Assembly (NCBI RefSeq): GCF_029323795.1
Contig: NZ_CP119758.1
Coordinates: forward strand, 2,356,001-2,420,000
Direction of reading: 5' to 3'
From: Zobellia alginiliquefaciens
GTDB taxonomy: Bacteria > Bacteroidota > Bacteroidia > Flavobacteriales > Flavobacteriaceae
DNA length: 64,000 bases
Shown: one piece after another, positions 24,975 to 34,480 of the stretch
Layout of the letters: every line of letters begins with the position of its first letter
How positions within the stretch are numbered: position 1 is the first letter of the stretch
Program-made: the position numbers and the translations under genes
Notes under the pieces: generated by a model
What the model saw: the letters and a program-made list of their open reading frames with translations, nothing else
Database searches by the model: none
What the model was told of the DNA's origin: nothing

Positions 24975-27900
24975 ATGAAAACAACCGAAATTCATTTAGG
25001 ACCAAACAAGCTTCTGGGCAATCAAAGAAGTCTCTCTCTCTTTATCCTACTGAACTTTTTGTTCATCAGTCAAGTGTTTGCCCAAAATACCGCCTCAGGA
25101 ACTGTTTCTGAGGAAAACGGAACACCATTGCCTGGGGCAAATATTGTTGAAAAGGGTACTACCAATGGGGTGACCGCTGATTTCGATGGTAATTTTACAA
25201 TCAAGGTTTCAAGCTCTAATTCCACATTAATAGTATCCTACATCGGTTACACAACTAAGGAGGTAATAATGAATGGACAATTTGCTCATAAAGTAATATT
25301 GGAGCAAAGTGCTGCAGGACTTGATGAAGTAGTCGTAATTGGGTATGGAAGTATAAAGAAAAAAGACTTAACTGGGTCGGTTGCCTCTATTGACAGTGAG
25401 GATATTAAATCGGTTCCTACGGGTACTTTGGCAAGGTCGATTCAGGGGAGAGCATCAGGGGTTCAAGTTCAACAAAATTCAGGGTCTCCTGGCTCTGGAA
25501 TTCAAATTAGAATTCGTGGAACAAATTCCATAAGCGGCAGCAATGAGCCACTGTGGATTATTGATGGGTTTCCTGGGGATCAAAATACAATTAATCCTAA
25601 TGATATCGAAAGTATGGAAATTCTAAAAGATGCCTCTGCTACTGCGATATATGGGTCGCGGGGTGCTAATGGTGTAATTATTATAACTACTAAAAGTGGT
25701 AAGTTAGGTAAAACGAAAGTGTCTTTCGAAAGTAGCTATGGGTTGCAAAAGGTAAGAAATAAATTGGATTTGCTGAATGGTAAGGAATATATGGAATTCA
25801 TAAACATACAGCAAGTAAATGATTTAGGACAAGCGTTTTTTACAGAAGAAGAGATAAATAATGTGGGAAATGAAACCGATTGGCAAGATGCATACTATAA
25901 TCTCGCGCCAGTTCGAAATAAAGCGATCACTGTAAGTGGTGGCAGTGAAAAAACTCAATTCTCTGTAAGTTATGGGCATTTTGATCAAGAGGGAGTAATT
26001 GGCAATAATAACTTCGATAGGCATACTCTTAGGGCTAAAATAAATCATGATATAAGTGATAAGTTAAGTTTAAAATATAATATGAATTTCAGTGAAACCA
26101 AGAATGAAAATGAGTATGCATCTGCTGGATTCAGAGGAAATTCTGTTATCAGTGCTATTTTGGGTGCCCCTCCGACTTTGAGTCCATATGACGAGAATGG
26201 GGAATATCGGGAATTAAGATATTCATATCCTTTTATGAGTGATGGCCTATTGAACCCAGAGGCATATATACAAGAAAACTCAAGTGTTCAAAAAACTCGA
26301 AACACTACAATTGGTCTTGGTCTTGAGTATAAGCTAAATAGCGATTTAATTGTAAATTTGTCAGGTAATTATATTAACATAGATGGGAGGTCGGATTCTT
26401 ATAGAACTCTGGAGTATCCTGGCTCACAAGGTAATGGCGCAATTAGTACGTCTAATAATAGAACTATAGCCAGTAACAATATTATAACTTATAATAAGAC
26501 CTTAGGAACCTCTCATAACATATCGTTGACAGGAGGGGTAACTTATGAAGAATCCTTGTCTACGGGTATAGGAATTTCAGGGTCAGGTTTCTTAAGTGAT
26601 GCAACAGAGAACTATGGGATTGGAGCTGCTAATGTGGTGGGTAATCCAGGTTCTTCTTATACTAAATGGCAATTGTTATCTTATTTGGGTAGATTAAATT
26701 ACTCTTATGATGATAAGTATTATGTAACTGCCAGTTTCCGTTCAGATGGATCCTCCAGGTATAGTGAAGGAAATAAATGGGGTTATTTTCCGTCGGCTGC
26801 TTTAGCTTATCGAATTTCAGAAGAAAACTTTATGGAAGATATATCCTTTATAAATAATCTGAAATTGAGGGCAGGTTATGGGGAGACAGGAAGCACTGCT
26901 ATTTCACCATATACAACCCTTAACATGTTGTTTACGGGTAAAGCTACTTTTGGAGATGACAGTTATACAACTTATGAGCCTTCTGACAGGTTCCCAGGAC
27001 CTTTAAGGTGGGAAACAACTCAGCAAACAGACGTAGGGGTGGATCTGTCGCTTTTCGATGGAAAAATTAATTTCGTTGCGGATTATTATGTCAAAAACAC
27101 TAATGATTTACTTAACTCAGTTCAATTACCTAGATCTCTAGGGTATTCTTATACCATTCAAAACATAGGTAAAGTTCAAAATAAGGGTTGGGAATTTCAA
27201 CTTGATGCAAAACTTTTGGATGGAGATGTAAAATGGAATGTTTCTTCCAATATTTCTTTCAACAAAAATGAAGTAATTGAGTTGTATGATAATCAAGACA
27301 TTCTCGCACCTAATATAAATATTACAGTACTTATTGATTATCTTAACTTGATTAGAGAGGGTCAGCCGATGAATGTCTTTTATGGCTATCAAAGTGATGG
27401 TTATGATGAGAATGGTAACTTTAAATATGTTGACTTGGATCAGAGCGGAGATATTACTTCGGAGGATAGAACATATATAGGTAATCCCAATCCTGATTTT
27501 ATTTATGGTTTCAATTCGAATCTATCATGGAAAAATTTTGATTTTGATATCTTTTTTCAGGGCTCTCAGGGTAACGATATTTATGCTTTAGGAATGGTTG
27601 CTCAGACTATTGACTTTGGAATGGGGTTGAATACGTTAAAAGATGTGCTGTATAATCATTGGACACCAGAAAATCCCAATTCACAATATCCAAAAATTAG
27701 TACCTCTACAACACCAAAAATTTCAGATTCATACGTTTTTGATGGTTCTTATTTAAGACTAAAAAATATTCAGTTGGGCTATAATATTCCAGTAGAAAAA
27801 TTGCGTATACCATTGCTGCAAAAGGGTAAAGTATATATAAGCGGACAGAATTTATTGACATTTACCAAATACCCGTGGCAAGATCCTGAGATTAACAGTT

Positions 27901-27992
27901 TTGGAGGTGCTAGTTCCCTCAGGCAGGGTATTGACCAATATTCCTATCCCGTAGCAAAAACATTTACGTTTGGGGTTAAACTCGATTTTTAA
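24975..27992 (+). CDS. SusC/RagA-family TonB-dependent outer-membrane transporter
   Basis: A 1005-residue outer-membrane importer for oligosaccharides, working with the SusD lipoprotein. A signal peptide (ending VFAQ near residue 37) is followed by a carboxypeptidase-D regulatory-like domain (ASGTVSEENGTPLPGANIVE), the TonB box region DEVVVIGYG, the plug (GSVASIDSEDIKSVPTGTLA; IRIRGTNSISGSNEPLWIID; MEILKDASATAIYGSRGANG) and a barrel ending in FTFGVKLDF with terminal Phe. Length is normal. It opens the plus-strand operon behind a consensus promoter; the SusD gene starts 23 bp downstream. Confidence 0.96.
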   Translation: MKTTEIHLGPNKLLGNQRSLSLFILLNFLFISQVFAQNTASGTVSEENGTPLPGANIVEKGTTNGVTADFDGNFTIKVSSSNSTLIVSYIGYTTKEVIMNGQFAHKVILEQSAAGLDEVVVIGYGSIKKKDLTGSVASIDSEDIKSVPTGTLARSIQGRASGVQVQQNSGSPGSGIQIRIRGTNSISGSNEPLWIIDGFPGDQNTINPNDIESMEILKDASATAIYGSRGANGVIIITTKSGKLGKTKVSFESSYGLQKVRNKLDLLNGKEYMEFINIQQVNDLGQAFFTEEEINNVGNETDWQDAYYNLAPVRNKAITVSGGSEKTQFSVSYGHFDQEGVIGNNNFDRHTLRAKINHDISDKLSLKYNMNFSETKNENEYASAGFRGNSVISAILGAPPTLSPYDENGEYRELRYSYPFMSDGLLNPEAYIQENSSVQKTRNTTIGLGLEYKLNSDLIVNLSGNYINIDGRSDSYRTLEYPGSQGNGAISTSNNRTIASNNIITYNKTLGTSHNISLTGGVTYEESLSTGIGISGSGFLSDATENYGIGAANVVGNPGSSYTKWQLLSYLGRLNYSYDDKYYVTASFRSDGSSRYSEGNKWGYFPSAALAYRISEENFMEDISFINNLKLRAGYGETGSTAISPYTTLNMLFTGKATFGDDSYTTYEPSDRFPGPLRWETTQQTDVGVDLSLFDGKINFVADYYVKNTNDLLNSVQLPRSLGYSYTIQNIGKVQNKGWEFQLDAKLLDGDVKWNVSSNISFNKNEVIELYDNQDILAPNINITVLIDYLNLIREGQPMNVFYGYQSDGYDENGNFKYVDLDQSGDITSEDRTYIGNPNPDFIYGFNSNLSWKNFDFDIFFQGSQGNDIYALGMVAQTIDFGMGLNTLKDVLYNHWTPENPNSQYPKISTSTTPKISDSYVFDGSYLRLKNIQLGYNIPVEKLRIPLLQKGKVYISGQNLLTFTKYPWQDPEINSFGGASSLRQGIDQYSYPVAKTFTFGVKLDF

Positions 27993-28015
27993 ATAAAAAG
28001 CAAATACCTATTATT

Positions 28016-29446
28016 ATGAAAAATTTATTCTTAGCCGTAGTTATTATATGCTTACATATTTCTTGTGAGAACGCTCTTGAAGAAGTGCCAAAAGCAATTG
28101 CAGCAGAGACTTTCTATAAAACTGAAGCAGAATTCGAAGCAGCTATCTATGGTGCATATAGACAATTGGAGCGAGGTCCATTTCACCGTAATTACTTACT
28201 GGTAAATTTATCTCAAGTAGATTATGGGGTAGGAAGAGGCTCATATTCCTCAACAAGTAATTTTCAGGGGTTGGATCCAACTAATATTGATAGAACTAGT
28301 AATATGTGGTCATATTTTTATCGTTCTATTCGTGACGTGAACCTTGTTATTCAAGAAGCAAGTGGGTCAGATGTTGAAATTAATGCAACCATATTGAATC
28401 CGCTAATTGCCGAGGCAAAATTTCTAAGGGCGTTTAATTATTTTCATTTGGTCTTAAACTGGGGGGGAATCCCTTTGAGGACGGAAGATAACATATCAGA
28501 CCCGGATTTGCCGAGAAGTTCTGTAGAAGATGTTTATGCGAAAATAGTTGAAGATTTGGAATTTGCTGAACAGTATTTACCTGATGATCAGAGTTTGGCT
28601 GGTCGCCCTATCAAAATGACTGCTAAAACTCTTTTGGCCGATGTTTATTTGAACATGGGTAGTTGGCAAAATTCTAGGGATAAAGCATTAGAGGTAATAA
28701 ATTCTAACAAATATCAACTCATAAACGTTTCTGAACCAGATGATTTTTACCAAATTTTTGGTTCCAATGTTCTATCCACATCTGAGGAGATCTTTTATAT
28801 GAAGTACAATCCCTTGAGTCCAAGTTCCTTTACAGTTATGCTTCACAAGGATAACCGTGATTATTATTATGGTAATGGAGCATATGCGGCTTATGTGCCC
28901 GATAGTTCCGAGAATAAAACAATTTCCGAATGGGATTTTCAAGATCTACGTAGGAGATTTAACTTATATAATTGGGATATCGGCGTTGGTCCAAAAACAC
29001 TATTGTACAAAAAATTCACAGATCCAGACCAGAGCTTAAGTTGTGATTACACTGTGTATCGTTATGCTGATTTACTTTTGATTTATGCAGAAGCTGATAG
29101 TCGGGCAAATGGAGGGCCTACGGCTGACGGTATGGAAAAACTCAATATGATCCATAGACGTGGATATGGACTTGATCCCAATACGCCTTCTATTGAAGAT
29201 TTCAACTTTGCTGATTATACCGAAGAGACTTTTATAGATTTAGTATTGCAAGAACGTCTTTACGAATTATTTTCAGAACACAAACGGTTCTATGATCTAA
29301 GGAGAACAGGAAGATTAAAAAGCACCATTAAAGATGTGAAGGGAATTGACGTCGCAGATAAACAATTTCTTTGGCCAATTCCCAACATTGAATACGAATA
29401 TAATAATGCTATTGATCCAGGTTCTGATCAAAACCCTGGATACTGA
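28016..29446 (+). CDS. SusD/RagB-family glycan-binding lipoprotein
   Basis: A 476-residue surface lipoprotein. The signal MKNLFLAVVIICLHISC ends at Cys17; next comes ENALEEVPKAIAAETFY, the usual SusD N-terminus. The TPR-like core shows AEAKFLRAFNYFHLVLNWGGIPL and MTAKTLLADVYLNMGSW, and the C-terminal block shows DYTVYRYADLLLIYAEA, LVLQERLYELFSEHKRFYDLRRTG and QFLWPIPNIEYEYN. It caps the SusC barrel and binds the incoming glycan. Paired with the susC gene 23 bp upstream; substrate cannot be read from sequence. Confidence 0.96.
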   Translation: MKNLFLAVVIICLHISCENALEEVPKAIAAETFYKTEAEFEAAIYGAYRQLERGPFHRNYLLVNLSQVDYGVGRGSYSSTSNFQGLDPTNIDRTSNMWSYFYRSIRDVNLVIQEASGSDVEINATILNPLIAEAKFLRAFNYFHLVLNWGGIPLRTEDNISDPDLPRSSVEDVYAKIVEDLEFAEQYLPDDQSLAGRPIKMTAKTLLADVYLNMGSWQNSRDKALEVINSNKYQLINVSEPDDFYQIFGSNVLSTSEEIFYMKYNPLSPSSFTVMLHKDNRDYYYGNGAYAAYVPDSSENKTISEWDFQDLRRRFNLYNWDIGVGPKTLLYKKFTDPDQSLSCDYTVYRYADLLLIYAEADSRANGGPTADGMEKLNMIHRRGYGLDPNTPSIEDFNFADYTEETFIDLVLQERLYELFSEHKRFYDLRRTGRLKSTIKDVKGIDVADKQFLWPIPNIEYEYNNAIDPGSDQNPGY

Positions 29447-29487
29447 TTTTACCTTTTAATGTAGTAGTATAAAGTATTATTTATAAC

Positions 29488-30915
29488 ATGAGAAAATCAA
29501 TTTTAATAAAAGTAGTAATCACTCTTTTCTTTACTGGAAATATATGCTTTGCTCAATACAAGTCTAAAAATTGGGAAACCATTAAGTCGACCAAACCTGG
29601 CTTGGAACAAATAGGACTAATGGCAACTAAAAATTCCAAGGAGATAGAATCCTCTCCTTGGTCTATTGGTTGTGAAACAATGGATAGAGGCTATACCATA
29701 TTCAACAATTACAAAGATTATGTTGGTGAATTAGGAGCTAAATCCGCTCGGCTTCAAGGAGGTTGGGCAAAATGCGAAAAGGTAAAGGGTGTTTATGATT
29801 TTGAATGGTTGGACGAACATGTTTATGGTCTAAAAGAGCAAGGCATACAACCATGGATATCCCTTTCTTATGGGAATCCGTTATATAAATCTAATCCCAA
29901 CCTAGGGTCAAAGATTTTTTCTTCGGAAGAAACATTGGATGCATGGTGTTCTTGGGTGGAAGCAACTGTTGAGCATTATAAGGATACCGTAAATGAATGG
30001 GAAATTTGGAATGAGCCCAACTATGGGAATAACGGAGGTGAAACATACGCTACTTTACTCATAAGAACTATTGAAACTATAAAAAAAGTTCAGCCAGATG
30101 CCGTAATAATTGGGTTTGCTTTATCCGAGATGCCATTGGGATTCACTAAGGAAGTATTCGATGTTCTTAAGAAAAATGATATGGCAGATAAAGTTGATTA
30201 TCTATCATATCACCCTTACGAATTTAATCCAGATGACTCGTATGAAGATGTTGAGGAATTAAAATCTCTTGCCGAGTCATATAATCCAAATATTAAATTG
30301 TTTCAAGGTGAAAATGCGGCACCTTCAGATAATCATTACGTATATCATGCATTAAATGATTATCCATGGACGGAAATAAGTCAAGCAAAATGGTATATGC
30401 GCAGAATGGCTGGAGATCGTGCTAGGGATATCAGAACTAGTGTTTTTGGTATCATTGATATGAAGTATCCCGAAGTACTGTTGTCAATGGGCTTACTGCG
30501 TTCTAATTTAAAACAAGAAGTCCTATACAAGAAACCGGCATTTTATGCCGTGCAGCATATGATGACTTATTTTAATAGTTCGGTCATTCCTTTAGGAGTG
30601 ATGAATTTTGAATCTTCTTCAACTAGAAAGATGACTGTTGCCGGTTTTAAAAAAGGCAATTCATCTACAGCATTATTATGGTACAACGATGAGATACCTT
30701 CCGATGATTTGAAATGGGATTTGGTGGATATTAAAATCGATAACATGAATTTTAAGGATCCGGTAATTGTTGACATGATCTCAGGCAAAGTGTTTGAGTT
30801 GAAAGGTGATTGGAAAAATGATGGAAAAAAGGTCCAGTTTGAAGAACTCCCAGTTTGGGACGGTGTCATGATGATAGCGGAACGCTCGCAAGTAGCTTTA
30901 AAGGCCGAAGAGTAA
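29488..30915 (+). CDS. Clan GH-A glycosidase, GH39-like
   Basis: A 475-residue secreted enzyme with signal peptide MRKSILIKVVITLFFTGNIC...FAQ. A (beta/alpha)8 barrel of clan GH-A is indicated by the acid/base motif WEIWNEPNYG (Glu176) and a later strand KLFQGENAAPS with Glu275 as likely nucleophile; SYHPYEFNP and a C-terminal beta region (from about FESSSTRKMTVAGF) fit. The closest family by motif is GH39, which includes beta-xylosidases, alpha-L-iduronidases and arabinosidase-type enzymes; a neighbouring GH-A family is possible. It follows susD by 41 bp, making it the first enzyme of the operon. Confidence 0.75.
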   Translation: MRKSILIKVVITLFFTGNICFAQYKSKNWETIKSTKPGLEQIGLMATKNSKEIESSPWSIGCETMDRGYTIFNNYKDYVGELGAKSARLQGGWAKCEKVKGVYDFEWLDEHVYGLKEQGIQPWISLSYGNPLYKSNPNLGSKIFSSEETLDAWCSWVEATVEHYKDTVNEWEIWNEPNYGNNGGETYATLLIRTIETIKKVQPDAVIIGFALSEMPLGFTKEVFDVLKKNDMADKVDYLSYHPYEFNPDDSYEDVEELKSLAESYNPNIKLFQGENAAPSDNHYVYHALNDYPWTEISQAKWYMRRMAGDRARDIRTSVFGIIDMKYPEVLLSMGLLRSNLKQEVLYKKPAFYAVQHMMTYFNSSVIPLGVMNFESSSTRKMTVAGFKKGNSSTALLWYNDEIPSDDLKWDLVDIKIDNMNFKDPVIVDMISGKVFELKGDWKNDGKKVQFEELPVWDGVMMIAERSQVALKAEE

Positions 30916-30958
30916 AAATACCGGTATAAACTAATAAGAGGTAAATATAAACAGGTTG

Positions 30959-32209
30959 ATGAAGCAACTCTATAAAGGATATAAATGGGAGGTTCTAGGG
31001 CTCCTTTGGGTGGCCTTTCTTTTAAACCAAGCGGACCGTCAGGTTTTTAATGTTGTATTGCCCTTGATCAAGGCCGATTTAAATCTGACAGATGTCGAAA
31101 TAGGTACAATAGCCACTGTTTTTAATTTAGTGTACGCTGCCTTGGTTCCATTGGCCGGCTATGCAGGTGATATATTTAGCCGAAAATGGATTGTTACCCT
31201 AAGTATTATTTTCTGGAGCGTTGCAACAATGTTTACCGGGCTAGGTAATTCTATGTTGATGTTGATTATAATGCGAAGTGTAGCTACGGGTGGAGGAGAA
31301 GCTTTTTTTGGTCCAGCCAACTATAGTTTGTTGGCCCAATATCATAAAAAAACGCGATCCTTGGCAATGTCACTCCATCAAACCTCCTATTATATCGGGA
31401 TAATTCTATCTGGGTATGTTGCGGGCTATTTGGGCGAACATTACGGATGGAGGTTTGCTTTTTATGCGTTCGGGGGTATAGGCGTAATCCACGGTATTAT
31501 ACTCGCTTTTCGATTAAAAGATAAAAAAAAGGATACCGTTCAAATAGAGAATGGGGAAAGAGTAAAGTTCTGGGAAGGCGTAAAGATTATTTTCAGAACA
31601 CCAACCGCATTGATACTTACTATAGGTTTTAGCGGTCTCATATTTGTTTTGGTAGGATATCTTACCTGGACTCCCACCTATTTATATGAAAATTTCGGGA
31701 TGACTCTTTCCAATGCAGGTTTTCATTCTATGTTCTATACGCATTTGTTTGCTTTTATAGGCATTCTATTTGCCGGTAAGTACTCCGATTTTTTGGCAAA
31801 GAAAAAACCCCAAGCCCGGATGTTGGTACAAGCACTGGGGTTATTGGTTGCTGCACCATTCATCTTATTAATGGGTAATTCGAACACATTATGGTTGGTG
31901 TATATAGGGTTTGCAGGCTTTGGATTCGGAAGAGCATTTTTCGATGCCAACACATATGCCGTACTCTATGATGTAATTCCAGAGAAATATCACTCCTCCG
32001 CTTCAGGTATTATGCTGATGATTGGTTTTTCTGTGGGCTCATTATCACCGATTATATTGGGCTACTTAAAACCGATAATCGGTCTGTCCATGGGAATTTC
32101 ATTGTTAGCAATCGTATGGGTGTTATGTGGAGTGTTATTTCTCGTGGGCTATAAATTTTATTTTTTGAAGGATTACAATAAAAATCAATCGGCAAACCTA
32201 AAAAGGTGA
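30959..32209 (+). CDS. MFS transporter, hexuronate/sugar-acid type
   Basis: A 416-residue inner-membrane carrier with about 12 hydrophobic segments. Major facilitator signatures are GDIFSRKWIVTLSIIFWS after helix 2 and the Trp-Arg-Phe-Ala-Phe block WRFAFYAFGG. The family of similar proteins carries uronates, galactonate or glucarate, fitting the uronate-active enzymes nearby, but specificity is inferred. I start at ATG 30959; the frame also has a TTG at 30956. It lies 43 bp after the GH39-like gene. Confidence 0.85.
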   Translation: MKQLYKGYKWEVLGLLWVAFLLNQADRQVFNVVLPLIKADLNLTDVEIGTIATVFNLVYAALVPLAGYAGDIFSRKWIVTLSIIFWSVATMFTGLGNSMLMLIIMRSVATGGGEAFFGPANYSLLAQYHKKTRSLAMSLHQTSYYIGIILSGYVAGYLGEHYGWRFAFYAFGGIGVIHGIILAFRLKDKKKDTVQIENGERVKFWEGVKIIFRTPTALILTIGFSGLIFVLVGYLTWTPTYLYENFGMTLSNAGFHSMFYTHLFAFIGILFAGKYSDFLAKKKPQARMLVQALGLLVAAPFILLMGNSNTLWLVYIGFAGFGFGRAFFDANTYAVLYDVIPEKYHSSASGIMLMIGFSVGSLSPIILGYLKPIIGLSMGISLLAIVWVLCGVLFLVGYKFYFLKDYNKNQSANLKR

Positions 32210-32270
32210 TTGGCATTAAACTGTATAAGTGAATTATTAAAAAAAAAATGCTTACGATAAAACGATATAT

Positions 32271-33047
32271 ATGAGATTTAAGGACAAAGTGGTTCTTGTA
32301 ACAGGAGCGACCAGGAATACAGGAGTAAGTATCGCCGCACTTTTTATAAGGGAAGGAGCAAAAGTCTGTATTAATGGTGTATCAGAAAAAGGGCTCCAAT
32401 TAGGGGCTTCTGAATTGAATAGAGCAGGACTAAAAAAATTCGACCAATACGCGGCTGATATTTCTGACCAACAACAAGTAGAACATATGTTCCAGGAAAT
32501 TAAAAAGAAGCACGGAAGACTGGATATTTTAGTCAACAATGCAGCTAACCAAGGATTGGGGATGAAATTTGATACGATGAAGCCCAACGACTTTCTTGAG
32601 GTATTAAAAGTAAATATATTAGGTACATTTCAAGTTTCACAGCAAGCTGTTAGAATAATGATGGAACAAAAATCCAAAGGAACTATCATTAATTTGGGCT
32701 CAAACGTCTCTAAACGTGCCATTCATGATCGTACTGCTTACGTGACCAGCAAGGGAGGAATCGATGCCCTTACCCGTTCGATGGCCATTGATTTGGGACC
32801 TAAGGGTATAAGAGTAAATATGGTGGCCCCTGGATATATCAATACAGATAGATGGGAAAAACTTTCAAAAGAACATATAAAACGTAGACATCTGAATATT
32901 CCTATTGGCACCGAGTCAACCACTGACGATATTGCTCAGGCTGTAGCATTCTTAGCTTCGGCCGCGGCCAAAAATATTGTTGGCGAGTGTTTGGTTGTAG
33001 ATGGTGGATGTTCTGCGCAACACATGCCTGCAGATGTTGATTTATGA
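32271..33047 (+). CDS. SDR-family oxidoreductase
   Basis: A 258-residue classical short-chain dehydrogenase. Cofactor motif VTGATRNTGVSIA (TGxxxNTG variant of TGxxxGxG), NNAANQG, catalytic Ser in NLGSNVSKR and YVTSK (Tyr-x-x-x-Lys), and the C-terminal IVGECLVVDGG are all present. Cytoplasmic. It could oxidise a free sugar such as fucose or galactose, or act on a keto-deoxy acid such as a 4-deoxy-5-keto-uronate; sequence alone cannot tell. It is between the MFS gene (61 bp) and the enolase-superfamily dehydratase (50 bp). Confidence 0.9.
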   Translation: MRFKDKVVLVTGATRNTGVSIAALFIREGAKVCINGVSEKGLQLGASELNRAGLKKFDQYAADISDQQQVEHMFQEIKKKHGRLDILVNNAANQGLGMKFDTMKPNDFLEVLKVNILGTFQVSQQAVRIMMEQKSKGTIINLGSNVSKRAIHDRTAYVTSKGGIDALTRSMAIDLGPKGIRVNMVAPGYINTDRWEKLSKEHIKRRHLNIPIGTESTTDDIAQAVAFLASAAAKNIVGECLVVDGGCSAQHMPADVDL

Positions 33048-33097
33048 TTTCGAGTATAATATTCATGGGATGTTGAAATTTTAGAAAAAATAAACTA

Positions 33098-34261
33098 ATG
33101 AAGATTACAGCAATAAAAACGTTTATCTGCCATGCATATCGCACAAATTGGGTGTTTGTAAAAGTATATACCAATATTGATGGGTTGTATGGTATTGGTG
33201 AAGCAACCTTAGAGTACAAAGAACACACAGTAGCGCAAGCTTGTCATGACCTGGAAGGTCTACTAGTTGGTAAAGATCCACATAGAATCGAGGAGTTTTG
33301 GCATTTGGCCTACAGAGAGGGCTATTGGCGAGGAGGAGCGGTTCTGATGAGTGCGATTTCTGCAATTGAGATGGCGCTATGGGACATTAAGGGCAAAGAT
33401 TTAGGTGTTCCTGTATACCAATTACTAGGAGGTAAAGTGCGTGAAGCCATACCTTGTTATGCCAATGGATGGTTTGCCCCAGCAAAAACTCCTGATGAAT
33501 TTGCAGAAAAGGCAAAACAAGCCATAGAAATTGGGTTTTCTGCTCTCAAATGGGATCCTTTTGGGTCCTCTTATTTGCAAATAAGCCGTAAAGAGCTTAA
33601 TGAGGCATTGTCTTGTGTTGAAGCAGTTTATGATTCCGTAAAACATAAGGCTGATATCATTATTGAAGCCCACGGACGTTTCGATATCCCTACGGCGGTA
33701 AGAATCGGTAATGCGCTGTCTCAATTTGATATTCTTTGGTACGAAGAACCCATACCTCCTCAAAACCTAGAAGGATTGGCTGAGGTGAAAAGTAGGGTTA
33801 ATGTACCTGTTTCTGCTGGAGAACGCCTGTATAACAGATGGGACTTTAAAAGGTTGTTCGAACTGAAGGCTGCAGATTTTATTCAACCAGATGTCAGTCA
33901 TGCCGGAGGTATTATGGAACTCAAAAAAATAGCGGCCATTGCCGAATCTTTTCACATTCCTTTTTGTCCTCATAACCCAAGTGGTCCTATAGCTAATGCA
34001 GCGACCTTACAATTGGCGGCCTGCGTCCCGAATTTTTATTTGTTGGAAACAATGAGTAGCGATGTCCCATGGCGTTCTGAAATCAGTACTGAAAATATAC
34101 AATTTGAGAAAGGTAAAATGGTAATTCCTGATTTACCGGGACTTGGAATCGACATTAATGAAAAGGAAATAGAAAAATACCCTTATAAGGCTCAAGAATT
34201 AAGGCACTATAAAGGAAATTTAACAGATATCAGACCGGAAAACGCAAAATCCTATTTCTAG
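33098..34261 (+). CDS. Enolase-superfamily sugar-acid dehydratase (mandelate racemase-like)
   Basis: A 387-residue cytoplasmic enzyme. N-terminal capping domain (MKITAIKTFICHAYRTNW...) and a TIM barrel with metal ligands in EAHGRFD, WYEEPIPP and SAGERLYNRW; the catalytic His is in QPDVSHAGG, and PHNPSGPI and the ETMSS region follow. These blocks resemble D-galactonate dehydratase and related sugar-acid dehydratases; 3,6-anhydrogalactonate cycloisomerases of algal degraders share the fold, so that is an alternative. Together with the SDR and lactonase it suggests non-phosphorylative sugar oxidation. A repeat and hairpin follow at 34300-34360. Confidence 0.85.
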   Translation: MKITAIKTFICHAYRTNWVFVKVYTNIDGLYGIGEATLEYKEHTVAQACHDLEGLLVGKDPHRIEEFWHLAYREGYWRGGAVLMSAISAIEMALWDIKGKDLGVPVYQLLGGKVREAIPCYANGWFAPAKTPDEFAEKAKQAIEIGFSALKWDPFGSSYLQISRKELNEALSCVEAVYDSVKHKADIIIEAHGRFDIPTAVRIGNALSQFDILWYEEPIPPQNLEGLAEVKSRVNVPVSAGERLYNRWDFKRLFELKAADFIQPDVSHAGGIMELKKIAAIAESFHIPFCPHNPSGPIANAATLQLAACVPNFYLLETMSSDVPWRSEISTENIQFEKGKMVIPDLPGLGIDINEKEIEKYPYKAQELRHYKGNLTDIRPENAKSYF

Positions 34262-34299
34262 GATAGATTTATCTCATTAGCGATTGATATCTGAAATTG

Positions 34300-34335
34300 T
34301 TAGTTGAGTTAGTTGAGTTAGTTCAGTTGGTTGAG
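34300..34335 (+). repeat. Four 9-bp tandem repeats
   Basis: TTAGTTGAG, TTAGTTGAG, TTAGTTCAG and TTGGTTGAG in direct succession, running straight into the following hairpin. Function unknown. Confidence 0.8.
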
Positions 34336-34360
34336 GAAGCGTGGATTCCCGCGCTTCCTT
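34333..34360 (+). terminator. Hairpin after the dehydratase gene, terminator or processing stem
   Basis: Stem GGAAGCGTGG / CCGCGCTTCC (one G-U) with loop ATTC, extended by outer pairs. The T tract behind it is short (CTTTC), so it may attenuate or stabilise mRNA rather than stop it fully. It divides the sugar-acid genes from the hydrolase half of the locus. Confidence 0.6.
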
Positions 34361-34480
34361 TCAATCACCGAAAAAGTTTAATATAAAATTTTAGCACAAA
34401 ATCACACATATCGTAAACAACTATAAATGAGCAATTCAGAACTAAATATTATTTTTAGAAACTCTTCTTTTGAAAAGGTC

